From the NCBI RefSeq assembly GCF_002902085.1, contig NZ_PPQR01000003.1, positions 1 through 51,219 of the forward strand: DNA of 51,219 bases, given 5' to 3'. Numbering within the stretch: the first letter of the stretch is position 1; every line of letters begins with the position of its first letter. Shown here piece after piece: positions 19,101 to 34,100 of this stretch. The stretch comes from Staphylococcus simiae (GTDB taxonomy: Bacteria; Bacillota; Bacilli; Staphylococcales; Staphylococcaceae). The position numbers and the translations under genes were made by a program. The notes beneath the pieces were generated by a model. That model did no database searches. It was not told where the DNA came from and worked only from the letters and a program-made list of their open reading frames with translations.

Positions 19101-22100
19101 AGTTGTTTTAGCAATAATAGCTTCAGCAGCTTTAATTGCATTATCATACGCATCTTTCGGACCTTGATCTTCGTTTATATAGTTACTATCATTGTGAACT
19201 TGGTCTTTAGCATTAACTAGGTTGTGTAATGTTTCCATTGCAGTGTTAAGTGCTTGTGCTTGTTGTAATTGTGCTTTAACTTCATCCCTTGTTTGTTTAG
19301 CATCAACTTTAGCTTTTTCAGCTGCTTGTTGTGCTGCAGTTAAATGATTTAACGTATCAATCGTATTGTCTGCTTGTTGTTTATCATGAGCTAATTTTTG
19401 TTCACCGTGCAAGTTTGCTTTTGTTGTATCAACACTTTGAGTTGCTTGTTCAACTTGTTGTTGATCAATGATGACATTAGGACTATTAGCTATAATATCT
19501 TTCGCATGTTGTACTGCTTGATCATATGCTTGTTGTACTGATGGATCTTCGTTAATGTAATTGCTACTTGCTTTTATCGCTTGATTATCTTGAATGCTAT
19601 GACGTAGTGCCTCCATTGCACCATTTAAAGTAGTTGCTTTAGTTGTTTGCGCAGTTACGTCAGTACGCGTTGTTGCTGCATTCACTAATTCTTTTTCTTT
19701 AGCTTTTTGTTCATCTGTTAATGAAGTTAACTGATCAATCGTATTATTTGCATCAGCCTTAGCTTGTGCTAACTTAGCATCACCATCTAAATGTTGTTCT
19801 GCAGATGTTACTGCTGCCGTCTTCGCTTCTACTTCTGCTTTGTCTAATGTAGGTGAAGATGTTTGATTAATGATGGCTTCAGCATCTGTGACAGCTGTAT
19901 CGTAAGCTTGTTGTTCTGGTGTATCAGCATTGACATATTTACTTTGTTGTTTCACTTGATCTTTATTAGCGATACTTTGACGTAAATCATGCATAGCTGT
20001 ATTCAATTGTTGTGCTTTATCTTTTTCGTCAGCTACTTTTGTTCTAGTGTCTGCATTGTTGACAGCTGAAATCAATGCTTGTCGTTGTGGTGCATTTAAA
20101 TCTGTTAAAGCATTAATTGCTTGAACTGCTGCCGCTTGGTCAGCCGCTAATTTTTGTGAACCATGCAAATTGTTAAAGGCTGTTGTCACATTGGTTGCTA
20201 ATTGATTTACTTGAGCTGGATCCATCGTAGGTGCTGTTGTTTGATCAATTGTGTTTTGAGCATTAGTTACAGCTGTATCATACGCTTGTTGTTCAGGTTG
20301 ATTTTCATTAATGTAATCGCTACTTTGTTTCACCTGATCCTTGTTAGCAATTTTATCTCTTAAAGATTGCATAGCTGTATTTAATACTTTGGCTGCATCT
20401 AAATGCTGTGTTACAGCTGTTCTTGTATCAGCACTAGTAATTTGTTGTTCAATTGTTTGACGTTGTGCTGGATTTAATGCTGAAAGTTTAGCTAATTCAG
20501 CTGTTGCAGTCGTTTTATCATTTGCTAATTTAGTTGAGCCATGTAAATTATTTTTAGCGTCATTAATTTGTTGAATAGCTTGATCAATTTCCGCTTTGTT
20601 ATTAACTGGTTGTTGCGTATTATCAATGATTGCTTGTGCTTTGGCAATCGCATTGTCATATGCAGCTTGTTCAGCACTATCTTCATTAATATAATCACTT
20701 GTTGCATGAACTTGGTCTTTCGCGTTAACTAAGTTTCTTAGATCACCCATAGCGTTATTCAGTGCTTGTGCTTGTTGTAATCGACTTTGAACATCACTAC
20801 GTGTTGTCGCTGCATCGATATCATGATCGGCACTTTGTTGTTGTCCACTATTTAAGTTAGATAATTGTCCAACGGTTTGTTTCGCTTGTTGTTGAGCATC
20901 ATGCAGTTTTTGTTCACCGTGTAATGCTTGAATAGCGTTATCAATCGTATTAACTGCCTGATCAACGTCATGACTATTTAATGTTGGGTTGGTTGTATTA
21001 TCAATGATTTGTTGACCAGCTGTTATTGCTTGATCATATGTTTGTTTAGGTCCTTGATCTTCATTGACATAATTACTTGTCGCGTGAACTTGATTTTGCG
21101 CATTTACTTTTTCACGTAGTGCTTTCATTGCGTCATTTAAAGCTGTGGCACTTTGAACTTGTTGTGTGACAGCCGTATTGGTAGTGGCTTGATTAACTAA
21201 TTCTTTTTCTTTTGCTATTTGTGTTGGTGTTAAATATGTTAAGCCATCAATCGTACGATTTGCATTGTTTTTAGCATCAATTAAATTTTGATTACCATTC
21301 AAGGCAGTTTTTGTATCTGTTACAGTCGATGTTTTGCCTTCGATTGCTGCTTTAACAAGTACAGGTGTACCCGTTGATTGGTTAATCAACTCTTGTGCTG
21401 CTTGCACTGCTTGTTCATAGGCTTGTTGTTTGGCAGGATCTGCATTGACAAAGGCACCAGATTGTTTTGTTTGTGCCGCATCTGCAATACTTCCTTTTAA
21501 TGCACCCATTGCTGTATTCAAATCATCAGCAAGTGTTTGTTTATCAGCAACGACTTGTCTTGTTGGCGCCTTATCAATTGCATCGATTAATGCTTGACGT
21601 TGTGGTGCATTTAAATCTGCTAAAACATTAACGTGTGCTTTCGCTGCTGCTTTATCATTAGCTAATTTGTCAGCACCATGCAAGTTGTGTTTCGCTTGTT
21701 CAACATTATGCATCACTTGTTCAATTTGACTTGGTTGCATTGTAGCATTACCTTGTTGATTCAACAGATCTTTAGCTGCTTGAACAGCGTTATCGTAAGC
21801 AGTTTTGGCGTCTGGATTTTCATTAATGTAATCACTGCTTTGTTTAGTTTGTTGCTCATCAGCTATGGATTGCTTCAATGCTGTCATAGCATTATTAATT
21901 GCTGTTGCATCATTGACATGTTGTGTTACATCATTACGAGTTGTTGCACCATTGATTTGTGCTTCAATGTCATGACGTTGTGCTGGATTCAAGTCTGCAA
22001 GTTTGGCAATTTGTGCTAAGGCATCTTGTTTGGCTTGTTGTAATTTTTGTTCACCTTGTAATGCATCTTTAGCTTGTGTAATCGCTTGAGCTAATTGATT

Positions 22101-25100
22101 AATATCAGCAGCTTGTAATACTGGTTGATTTGTCTTAGCTATTGCATCTTTAGCTGCTTGAATCACAGTTGTATAAGCGTGTTGCTTATCTGGATCCTCA
22201 TTAATATAATTGCTACTTGTTAAAACATCATGTTCAGCATCAACTAAGGCTTGTAATGCACCCATTGCTGTATCTAAGTTTTGTGCTTGTTGTAATTGTT
22301 GAGCGACTTCAGGACGATGTGTGGCAGCATTAATTAAATCTTTTTCAGCTTGACGTTGAGCATTTGTTAAATGTGTTAAACCATCAATTGTTTGATTGGC
22401 TGCTTGTTGTTCTTGATGAAGGATATCTTCACCGTGTAAATCAGCTTTAGCTTGCGTCACTGCAGTTAAAGCTTGTGTTACAGCATCTTTATTAAGTTCT
22501 GGGTTAGTAGTTGCGTTAATAATTGCATTGGCAGCATCTACAGCATGATCATACGCTTGTTGTTTAGGTGTATTTTCATTGAAGTAATTGCTGCTAGCTT
22601 TGACTTTAGCCACATCTTTAACGCCATCTCGTAAAGCTTGCATTGCTGTATTCAATTCTTCAGCATGCGTCACTTGTTGTTGAACTTGACCTAATGTTGT
22701 TGCATTTGTCACTGCTTGTTTTTCAGCTACTTTTTGTGGATCATTTAACGCTGTTAAACCATCAATTGTTTGATTAGCATTGGCTTTGGCTTCAGCTAGT
22801 TTAGCAACACCATTTAAATCATTATTCGCTGTAGTTACAGCTGATACTTGATTATCAATTGCTGTTTTATTTAATGTTGCTGGTGCTGCTTGATTAATGG
22901 TACTATTGGCAGCATTTACTGCATCAGTATAAGCACGTTGTTTATCAGCATCCGCATTGATATATTTCGATTCAGTTAATACATGATTATAATCAGCAAT
23001 GCTTTGACGTAAATTACCCATTGATGTATTCAAGTCACTAGCTTCAGTTTTAATATCTTGAACCTTAGTACGTGTTTGCGCTTGGTTCACTCGTGCTTTT
23101 TCAGCATCTCGTTGTGGACCATTTAAATTAGTCATTTGATCAATCGCAGCATTGGCTTGTTGTTGCGCTTGTTGTAATTTAGTTTGACCATGTAAATTAC
23201 CTTGTGCTGTTGTTACTTCATTCGCACGTTGCGTAACTGTTTGTGCATTCATCTCTGGATTTGATGTCGCACTAATAATATCGTTAGCTGCTTGTACTGC
23301 GTTTGTATAAGCTGTTTGTTCAGGTTGATCCTCGTTAATAAAGTCACTGCTTTGTTTAACAGTATTGTCATTAGCGATACTATCACGTAAAGCTTTCATC
23401 GCATTATTTAAGTCTTGTGCGTGTTGTAACTCGTTTGCAACATTTGTTCTAGTATCCTGAGCATCTACTAATTGTTGAGCTTTAGTTATTTGAGCAGGTG
23501 TTAAGTATTGTAAATTACCAATTGTCGCTTTCGTTGTTGTTTTATCTTGTTGTAATTTAGCTACACCATCTAATGCGTTTTTAGCAGTATTAATAGCTAT
23601 TATAGCTTGTTGAACTGTAGCGTTATCTACAACTGGATTAGTTGTTTTAGCAATGATTTGTTCTGCTTGTTGGATAGCATTATCATAATTCGCTTTTTGT
23701 TGTGGGTCTTCGTTAATATAGTTACTTTGTTGTTTTACTTGATTACTATCAGTAACTAAATCTTTTAACGTACCCATTGACGCATTCAAGTCTTTCGCTT
23801 GTTGTAACACTTGTGCTACTTCAGTTCTTGTTGCTTTGCCATTAATACTATGATTGATGCTATCTTTTTGAGCTTGTGTTAGGTGTGTTAAACCATTGAC
23901 ATCAGCATTAGCATCACTCTTAGCTTGTGCTAATTTTTGTGAACCTTGTAAAGCATTTTTAGCTTGAGTAATTGCATTAAGCGCTTGTTCAACTTGTGCT
24001 TTCGTCATTGTTGCCTGTGGAGAAGCATTAACTATATTTTGTCCAGCTTGTACAGCATCGTCATAATTTGCTTTTGGTTGAGCATCTTCGTTAATGTAAT
24101 CGCTACTTGATTTAGTGGCATTAACATTATTAAGTTCATTACGTAATGCTTGCATTGCTGTATCTAGTTCTTTTGCTTGTGCTAATTGACTAGCTACATC
24201 AGGTAACGTCGTAGCTTGGTCAATATTGGCTTTTTCAGCTGTTTGTTGTGCTGTATTTAAACCTTGTAAGCCATCGATTGTTTGACTGGCATCTGCTTTT
24301 GCTTGTTGTAAACGACGATCGCCATCTAAAGCTTGCTCAGCAGTAGTAACTGCTTGTGTCTTTTGCTCAATTACTGTTTGGTCTAAAGTTGGTTGACCAT
24401 TTTCATTGATGATAGCATTCGCTGCGTTCACTGCATCCGTATAGGCAGTTTGTTTAGTAGTATCAGCATTAATGTAATTACCTTGACCTTTAATTGTATT
24501 AACATTAGCTACACTATCACGCAAAGCTTGCATTGCTGTATTCAAATGATTAGCTGCTTGTTCTGCAGTTGTTACATTAGTTCTTGTCGTAGCATTGTTA
24601 ATAGCTGCAATTTCAGCATCGCGCTGTGGTGTGTTTAAGGCATGTAAGTTATTAACATTTGCTTTCGCTGTATCTTTCGATTGTTGTAGTTTAGTTTCAC
24701 CATGTAAACCTGCAATAGCTTGTTCGATTGCTTGTGCAGCACTATCAATATTAGCTTTTGTCAATTCTGGATTTTGCGTCTTAGCAATGATATCTTCGGC
24801 ATGTTGTATTGCTGCATCATATGCTTGTTGCTCATTATGATCTTCATTGACATAATTACTGCTTGCTTTAACCGTATCTTTATTATTGACTAATTGGTTT
24901 AGTGTACCCATTGCACCATTGAGTTCGTTAGCTTGTTGCTCTATTGCAGAAACTTGTGTTCTCAATGTTGCGGCATTGACTTGTGCTTTTAATGCATCTT
25001 TTTGAGCTGATGTTAAGTTAGGTAACTGATCAATATCATGATTTGTTGTTGATTGTTGTTGGTGTAATTTACCATCACCGTCTAACGCATCTTTGGCAGT

Positions 25101-28100
25101 AGTTACAGCATTGGCTGCATTTTGAACTGCTTGTTCAGACATTTCAGGATTATGTTGCTCATTAATGATTGTATTCGCTGCGTTCACTGCATTTGTATAA
25201 TTATCTTTTGGTCCTTGATCTTCGTTTACAAAGTTTCCACTAGCGACAATAGTATGGTTATCTTTGATGTTATCGCGTAATGTTTTCATCGCACCATTTA
25301 ACGCAGTCGCTTGTGTTACTTGAGCTGTTACTTTAGTTGTTGTATCGGCTGCATTAATTAAACGTTTTTCTTCATTTTTTTGAGCATCTGTTAAAGATGT
25401 TAAACCATCGATATCAGCTATAGCTGCTTGTTTCGCGTTAGTTAATTGACCATTTCCATTTAACGATTGTTTAGTCGCTAATACTTTCGCAGTTTGTGCT
25501 TCAATTGCTGCTTTATCTAATGTTGGTTGTGTTTGCTGACCTTCAGTCGCTTGAGCTTCAGCAACTGCTTGATCATAAGCTTGTTTTTTGGCTTGATCAG
25601 CATTGATATAGTTACCATCTGCTTTTGTGGCGTTGACATCGGCAATAGATGCTTTTAATGCTGTCATGGCACCATTTAACGCAGTGGCATTATTGTCAAT
25701 TGTTGTCACTTCTGTACGTCTAGTCGCATTATTGACTGCTGCAATTTCAGCATCACGTTGTGCTTTATTTAGATCTCCTAATTGTTTGATTGCATTAACT
25801 GCATGTTGTTTATCAGTAGCTAATTTTTGATCACCATGTAAGTTAGCTTTAGCTGTCGTAACAGCATTAGTTAATTGTTCAATTTGAGCTTTATCCATTT
25901 GTGGATTTGCTGTTGCATCAATGATTGCTTGGGCATTAGCCACAGCTTGATCATAGGCATGTTGTTCATTAGGATCTTCATTAAAGTATTTGCTCTCAGC
26001 TTTAGTTGCTTGTACATCTTTAATAGCTTGACGTAATGCCTGCATCGCTGTGTTTAATTGTTGGGCATCACTTAATGCACTTTGTACTGCTGGTAATGTT
26101 TGAGCATTGTTAACATTTTCTTTAGCTTTATCTTTTTGTAATGTTGTTAAGGCATCTAAACTATTAATAGTGTTTGCAGCATCTGCTTTTGCTTGACGTA
26201 AACGTTCAACACCGTTTAGTGCTTGTTTAGCTTGATCAACGGCAGTTGCTTTCGCAGTAATGACATCTTTATCCATAGTAGCAGTTGTTTCATGAATAAT
26301 ATCGTTAGCAGCTGTCACGGCATCATTATAAGCATGTTGTTTAGCATTATCAGCGTTTATATATTTGCTCTCAGCTTTTACTTGTGCGTTATCTTGAACA
26401 CTTTGTTTCAATTGTCCCATAGCTGTATCTAATGCTTTAGCATGTGCTAATTGTTCAGCAACTTTTGCACGTGTATCTTGTGCATTAACTAATTGTTGTT
26501 CTTGCGCTTTTTGTGGTGCATTTAAATTTGGTAAATTTGTAATTTCTGTATTGGCTTTAGTCTTATCTGCTTGTAATTTATCTGCACCGTGTAAAGCATT
26601 AACAGCATTAGTGATTGTTTGTGTTGCTTGATTAATTGCTGCTTCGTCTATGTCAGGATTTTGTGTTTTATTAATAATATTATTTGCAGCAGTAATCGCA
26701 TTGTCATAGGCATGTTGTTCAGCTTGGTCTTCATTAATGTAATTACTGCTAGTTTCTACATCATGTTGTTGACCTACTTTGTCACGTAAATCATGCATTG
26801 CTGTATTTAAGTTTTGTGCTTGTTGTACTTGTGTTGCAACTTCTGTACGTAATGTTTTAGCGTTGACTAATTCTTTTTCTTTAGCTTTTTGAGCATCACT
26901 TAATGATGATAAGCCATCAATTGTATGTTCAGCTTGAATCTTCGCTTGTTGCAATTGTTGCACACCATCTAAAGCATTTTTAGCAGTAGTGACAGCATTT
27001 GTCTTACTTGTAATAACGTCTTTATTCAATTCTGGTCCTTGTTGTGCATTAATAATTGATTCTGCACTTTGCACTGCTGTATCGTAATCAGCTTGTTTAG
27101 TAGGATCAGCATTGACGTATTCGCTCTTACGTTTTAGAGCATCTTTATCAGCTATTGCTTGTCGTAATCCTTGCATTGCTGTATTTAATGCTTCTGCTTC
27201 AGCTTGTTTTTGAGCTACTACTGTTCTAGTTCCTGCTTGATTAATAGCTGTAATTTCTGCGTTACGTTGAGCATCAGTTAAATATTGTAATTGACCAATG
27301 GCTTGGTTAGCTTGTTGTTTAGCTTGTTGCAATTTATGCTCACCTTGTAATGCAGCTTTAGCATTGTTAACCGCTTCAGTTGCTTTAGCAATTTCAGCTT
27401 TATCCATCTGCGGATTATTAGTATCGTTAATGATATTTTGAGCAGCTATCACAGCATTGTCATAAGCCTGTTGTTGTTGCGTATCTTCATTAAAGTAATT
27501 ACTACTTGCTTTAACTGTTTGTGCATCTTGAATGCTTTGTTTAAGTGCTTGCATTGCTGAATTTAATGCTGTGGCATGATTTTCAGCAGCTGTCACTTGT
27601 GGTAATGACGTCGCAGCAGCAACAGATGCTTTCTCATGATTGATTTGACCTTGGTTGAGTGAAGTCAAACCATCAATCAAACTGTTGGCATGTGCTTGTG
27701 CTTCATGTAAACGTTGATCTCCATTTAATGCTTGTTTAGCTTGGTTAACGGCCTGTGCTTTATTATCAATATCTTGTTTAGAAATTGTAGCTGTAGTTGT
27801 TTCATTAATAATCGCATTGGCTTGATCTACTGCTTGGTTATAAGCTTGTTGTTTAGCTGTGTCAGCATTCGTATAGTTGCCTTGTTGTTTTACTGTAGCA
27901 TTATCGGCAACTGCTTGTTTTAATGCTGCCATCGCTGTATTCAATTCTTTAGCCGTAGCTAACTGTTGTGCAACAGCTGTTTTAGTGTCTAAGGCATTGA
28001 CTAATGCTTTTTCTTTATCTTTTTGTGGTTGATTTAAAGCATCTTGTTGATCTATGTCATGATTAGCTGCATCTTTCGCTTCTTGTAAACGTTGAACACC

Positions 28101-31100
28101 ATTTAAGTCATTGTCTGCTTGTGTCACTGCTGTTGCTTTAGCAATAATGGCATCTTTATCCATCGTTGGATTTGCATTTTCATTAATAATCGTTTGTGCA
28201 TTGGTTACTGCTGTATTGTATGCTTGTTGCTTATCTTGATCAGCATTGACATATTTACTTTGTATACGTGTAGTTGCATCATGTTGAATGCTAGCTCGTA
28301 GTTGACCCATAGCTGTATTTAAGGCTTCTGCTTGAGCTTTGATTTCAGCTACTTTCTGACGTGTTTGAGCAGCATTGACTGCTGTAATTTCAGCATTACG
28401 TTGTGGTGTATTGAGATGATTTAATGCACCAATTGCTGTATTAGCATCTTGTTGATCATGTTCCAGTTTTTGTTGACCATGTAAATTACCAAAAGCTGTA
28501 GTCACAGCTGTTGTTTGTTGCTCAATGACTGCCTTATCCATTTGTGGATTAGTGTTCGCATTGATTGTGTTTTCAGCTGTTGTCACGGCATTATCATATG
28601 CTGTTTGTTGTTGACTGTCTTCATTAATATAGTTGCTAGATTTTTTCACAATAGCAACGTCGTGAACACTATCGCGTAAGCCTTTCATCGCATTATTTAA
28701 CTCAGTGGCATGTTGTACTTGATTGTTAACAGCTGCAATTGTTGTAGCTCTATTAACACGAGTTTCTTCTTCAGTACGTTGAGCAGGTGTTAAATATTGC
28801 ATTTGACCTATATTAGCAATGGCGTCACGTTTGGCATCCGCTAATTGACCAAGACCATTTAAAGCATTTTTAGCAGTAGTCACGGCATTCGTTAATGCTT
28901 CAATCGCTGCTTTTGTCATTGTTGGATTTGAAGATTGAGCTATAGCTTGTTCAGCATTGCGTAATGCTTGATCATATGCATCTTTGTGCTGTTGATCTGC
29001 ATTGATATATTTACTATCACCTTTGATTGTTGCTTGATCAGCAATACTTGCTTTTAATGCTGTCATGGCATTATTCAAATCAGTTGCCAATGTTTTAGTA
29101 TCTGCAACTTGTTGACGACGTTGTGCTTGATCTACTTGATTATTCAATGCTTGTCGTTGAGCATTATTTAAGTCATGCATTTGTGCGATTGCAGCTTTAG
29201 CTTCATGTTGTGCTTGATGTAATTTATCTTCACCATGCAATTGATTTGTAGCTTGTTCGATAGCTTGCGTTGCATGTTCAATTGTTGCTTTATCTATGTC
29301 TGGATTTGAAGCTTTATTAATTATTGCTTTCGCTGCTTGGATAGCCGTATTGTAAGCATTTTGTTGTTGTGCGTCTTCATTGAAATAGTTAGAACTATTC
29401 GTTACTTGTTGTTCTTTGGCAACTTGTGCTTTTAAGGCTTGCATCGCAGTATCTAAGTCACTTGCTGTTTGTTGTTGACTAGTTACTTCTGGAATTGTTT
29501 GTTTGCCATCGACTAATGCTTTTTCAGCAGTTTTTTGTGCTGGTGTTAATGATGTCATTGCATCTATAGCTTGCTTAGCTGCTGTTTTACTTTGTGCAAG
29601 TCTTTCAACACCATTTAATTGATTGTTAGCGTTATTGACAGCAGTTGTATGTTGTTCAATGTCAGCTTTCGTTAATGTTGGGTTTGCTGTTTGATTAATG
29701 ATGGCGTTGGCAGCTGTTACTGCATCATTGTATGCACGTTGCTTATCTTGATCAGCATTAATGTATTTACTACTGTTTAAGACAGTTGCATTATCTGCCA
29801 CACTTTGACGTAAAGCTGTCATAGCACCATCAATAGATTTAGCATCAGCTAACTGGCTATTGACATCTGTAATCGTAGTTTTAGCATTAACTAAATCTTT
29901 TTCTTTGTCTTTTTGAGCATTGTTTAAACCATGTAATGCTGTAATTTCGTTGACTGCGTTTTGTTTAGCTTCTCTTAAACGTTGTTCACCATTTAACGCT
30001 TGGTCTGCAGTTGTAACAGCATTAGCTTTTTGTGTTACTGTTGCAGCATTCATTGTTGGATTATTTTGCTCTCCAATAATTGCTTCAGCCGCTGAAACTG
30101 CATTGTCATAAGCTGTTTGATTGGCACTATCTGCGTTAACATATTTAATCGCTGCTTTTGTAGCCGCTTTATTAGCAATACTATCGCGTAGTGATTGCAT
30201 GGCATTATTTAATGTATTAGCGTCAGCTTTAAGTTGGTCAACTGACGTAATTGTGTTAGCGCCAGTAATGTCCGCTTTAAACTTATCACTTTGTGGTTTA
30301 TTTAAGGCTTGATAGCTATTTATTGCCTGCATAGCAACTTGTTTCGCTTGTGCTAAGCGTGTATCACCATCTAATGCTTGTTGTGCACGACTAACATTTT
30401 GAGCTTGATTAATGATATCTGTTTTATCCATTGTTGGATTTGTTGTTTGTGCGATTGTTGCTTTTGCTACACGCACTGCATCGTCATAAGCACGTTGTTT
30501 TGATGTTTCGGCATTGACATAGTTTGTACCAACTACTATTTGTGAATGATTGGCAATGGCATTTGCTAATTGCCCCATTGCTGTATTCAAATCATCAGCA
30601 TGTTGTTGTTGCGTTGCTACGTCTGTTTTAGTTGTTTTAGCATTAACTAATTTTACTTCTTCATCTTTTTGTGATTGGTTTAAATGACTTAACGCATTGA
30701 TATGATTAATTGCTGCTGTCTTTGCTTCTTGTAAACGTTGAACACCATTTAATGCTGCTTTAGCATTTGTTACTGCAGTCGTTTTAGCTTGTACATCTGT
30801 AGCTGACATTGTTGGATTAGCTGTTTGCGCAATTAAAGTATTAGCGTCTGTTACAGCTTGATCATAATTGTGTTTCAAATTATCGTCAGCATTAATGTAT
30901 TTACTTTCACCTTTAACTGTTGCATCATCTGCTACACTATTGCGCAATTGGTGCATGGCATTATTAAGACTTTGTGCATCACTAACAATTGTTGGTAGCT
31001 GGCTTCTTAAATGAGCGGCATTAATCAATTGTTGTTCTTTAGTTTGTTGCGCTTGGTTCAATGCTGATAATTGCTTAATAATTGCTAGATCTTTGGTTTT

Positions 31101-34100
31101 ATCTGCTTGTAATTTTTGGTCACCATGTAAACCTGTTCTAGCAGTATTAACACGTTGTGTTGCTTGTTCGATTGTTGTCTTATCCATAATTGGATTGTTA
31201 TTTTGATCGATATCATGCTGCGCTTGAGTTACAGCAGATGTATATGCATTTTGCTCTGCTGAATCTTCATTTAAGAAATTATCACCTGTAGTAACGTCGT
31301 GTTGATTGGCAATACTGTCACGTAATGCTTTCATTGCACCGTTTAAGTCTGTTGCATTAGTCTTAATACTTTCTAGTTGTGCATGATTTGGTGCTTGATT
31401 CACTTGAGTTAAATATTGTGCTTTTTGACCATCATTTAAGCTTGTCATGCCATTAATCGCAGAAATGTATGGCTGACGATCAAGTGTTAATTGTTGACGT
31501 GCTTGTTCTAATTCATTTTTAGCATTGTCATCTTTTGTCACAGCTTGACGAATGTCGGCAACTGTTGGATGACCTGCTAATAAAGCTTTACCTTCATTTA
31601 ATGCTTGACGAGCTGCTGCAAGTTTCGCATTATAGGCAGTTAATGAACTTTGTGTCATACCGACTGTGTCAGTTGGTGCATTGATGCTAGCTTCTAAAGC
31701 ATTTTGTGCTGTAGTTAACGGTGCTGTGTCTGGTGTTAAGTTAGCAACTGCTTGTTTATAACTACTATTTTTGGCATCAACATTAGACGTCTCAGTTGCT
31801 ATTTGTTGTGCTGTCGCATCACCGTTGTTAATCACAGATTCAGCTTGTGTGATTTCCGCTTCAGCTTGTTGACGTGCTGTATTGTATGCAGCAATTGATT
31901 GTTGTGTCATACCATCAGTTGAAACTGTTTTAGCAAGTTCTTGTTGTAATTTAGCTTTGGCAGCTTGTAACGCACTGTTATCTTCTTTTGGATGCAATTG
32001 ATTAATCGCATTGGTAATCTCGTTATTGACGCGATTTACTTCTTGTAACGCATGCTCCACTTCACTAACTGTACGAATTGGTTTGTTAATCACTGTGTTA
32101 GCTTGATTTTTGGCATTAGTAATATCATTTCTAATAGCGTTATAAGCATTGTTATATGCTGTGACACTCGCTGGTTTCATACCTGTTGTTGTACCAACAC
32201 GGTCTAATTTAGCAACTGCAGTTTGTAAAGCAGTAACATCAGCTGTTAAGTGTGCTTTAGCATCATTTAATGCTGTTAAAGCTTGTTCAACTTTTGTCTT
32301 TTCATCAGCAATTTGTTGCTCTGTGGCATCACCATTATTGATGACATTATTAGCTGCTGTAACTGCTGCTTGCGCCTCTCGTTGTTTAGCTTCATAGTCA
32401 TTGACACTTTGAGCTGTCATACCAGTCGTTGATGGTACTTGATTAATAGATGCTTGTAATTGATCTTTGGCATGTACTAATTGACTATTGTCAGCTTTTG
32501 GCACTAATTGATTAATCGCAGCTGTGACTTTAGTTTGAACAGCTTGCACTTTAGCTAGGGCATCTTTAACTGATTGCACAGAAGGATTAGCATCATCAAT
32601 GACACCTTTAGCCTGTGCTTTCGCTGCATCTACTTCTGTTTGGATTTGATGCATTGCATTTTGGTAAGCTGTCACACTAGCTGGACGTTTGTCGGCTGTG
32701 TCAACTGCTTGATTCAACTTGTTGTATGCAGTTTGTAACGCTGTTTTATCTGCTCTTAAACCATCTTTAGCTGCATTATAGGCTTGTAATGCTTGATCAA
32801 CTTGTGCTTTTTCATGCGCAATATCTTGATCTGTCGCATCACCATTATCTATAACACGTTGTGCAGCTGCTATTGCTTGACGAGCTGCTGTTAATTTTTC
32901 ATTGTATACTTGCGTTGTTTGTGCGGTCATACCATCAGTACTAGCTGGCGTCGCAATGGCTTGTTCTAATTGTGCTTTCGCTTGTTTTAATGTACTATTA
33001 TCAGCTTTTGGTACTAATTGTGCTTTCGCTGCGTCGACTTTAGGTTGTACAGCATGAATTTTAGCCAAGGCATCATTGACTTGCGCTACTGTTGGATTAG
33101 TATTTGCAATTACATTAGTTGCTTCATTTTTGGCAGTATTAATTTCATTTTGAATTTTGGCTATTGCTGCATTATATGCTGTGACACTTGCAGGACGTTT
33201 ATCAGCAGTTATCACTGGACTATTTAATTGTTGTAATGCTTGTTGCAATGCCGTTTTGTCTGCTCGCAATCCATCTTTAGCAGTGTTATAGTCTTGCAAT
33301 GCTTGATTAACTTTTGTTGTTTCATCACTAATTTGTTGTGCAGTGGCATCACCATTGTTAATTACAGTTGTAGCATTGGTAATTGCTTGGCGAGCTGCTG
33401 CTAACTTATCATTATAGTTTCGAGTTGTATCTGCTGTCATACCAGTAGTATTGTCAGGTGTAGCAATAGCATGTTCAAGATTTTGTTTGGCTTGAACGAG
33501 TGCACTATTATTTTCAACTGGATGAAGTTTAGCGATAACATTAGTTAATTTTGTATTAACACTATCAACTTGTCTTTGAGCTTGTGTTACTTCTTGTACT
33601 GTTCTAATTGGTTTATGAATAATAGCTTCAGCTGCTTGACGTGCTTGATTAATTTCAGGTGTTAGCGCTTGATATGCTTGATCATAGTCAGCTATACTAG
33701 CTGGTTTTTTACCTGTTTTATCTCCAACACGATTTAAATTATTCACTGCAGTTTGTAAAGCTGTAACATCAGCTGTCAAATCATGTTTAGCTTGATTTAA
33801 AGCAGTTAACGCATTATCGACTGCTGTCTTTTCAGCTGCAATTTGTTGCTCTGTGGCATCACCATTATCGATAACTTGTTGTGCTGCAGTAACTGCTGCT
33901 TGTGCTTGTTGTTTCTTAGTATTGTAATTATTAATACTCTCTTGTGTCATACCTGTTGTTGATGGTACTTGAGCAATCGCTTGTTCTAATTGCGTTTTTG
34001 ATTGTTTTAAAGCACTGTTATCTGCTTTTGTAACTAACTTCGCTTTTGCAGCATCTACTTTAGTTTGAACTGCTTTGATTTTGTTTAAGGCAGCCGTTAC

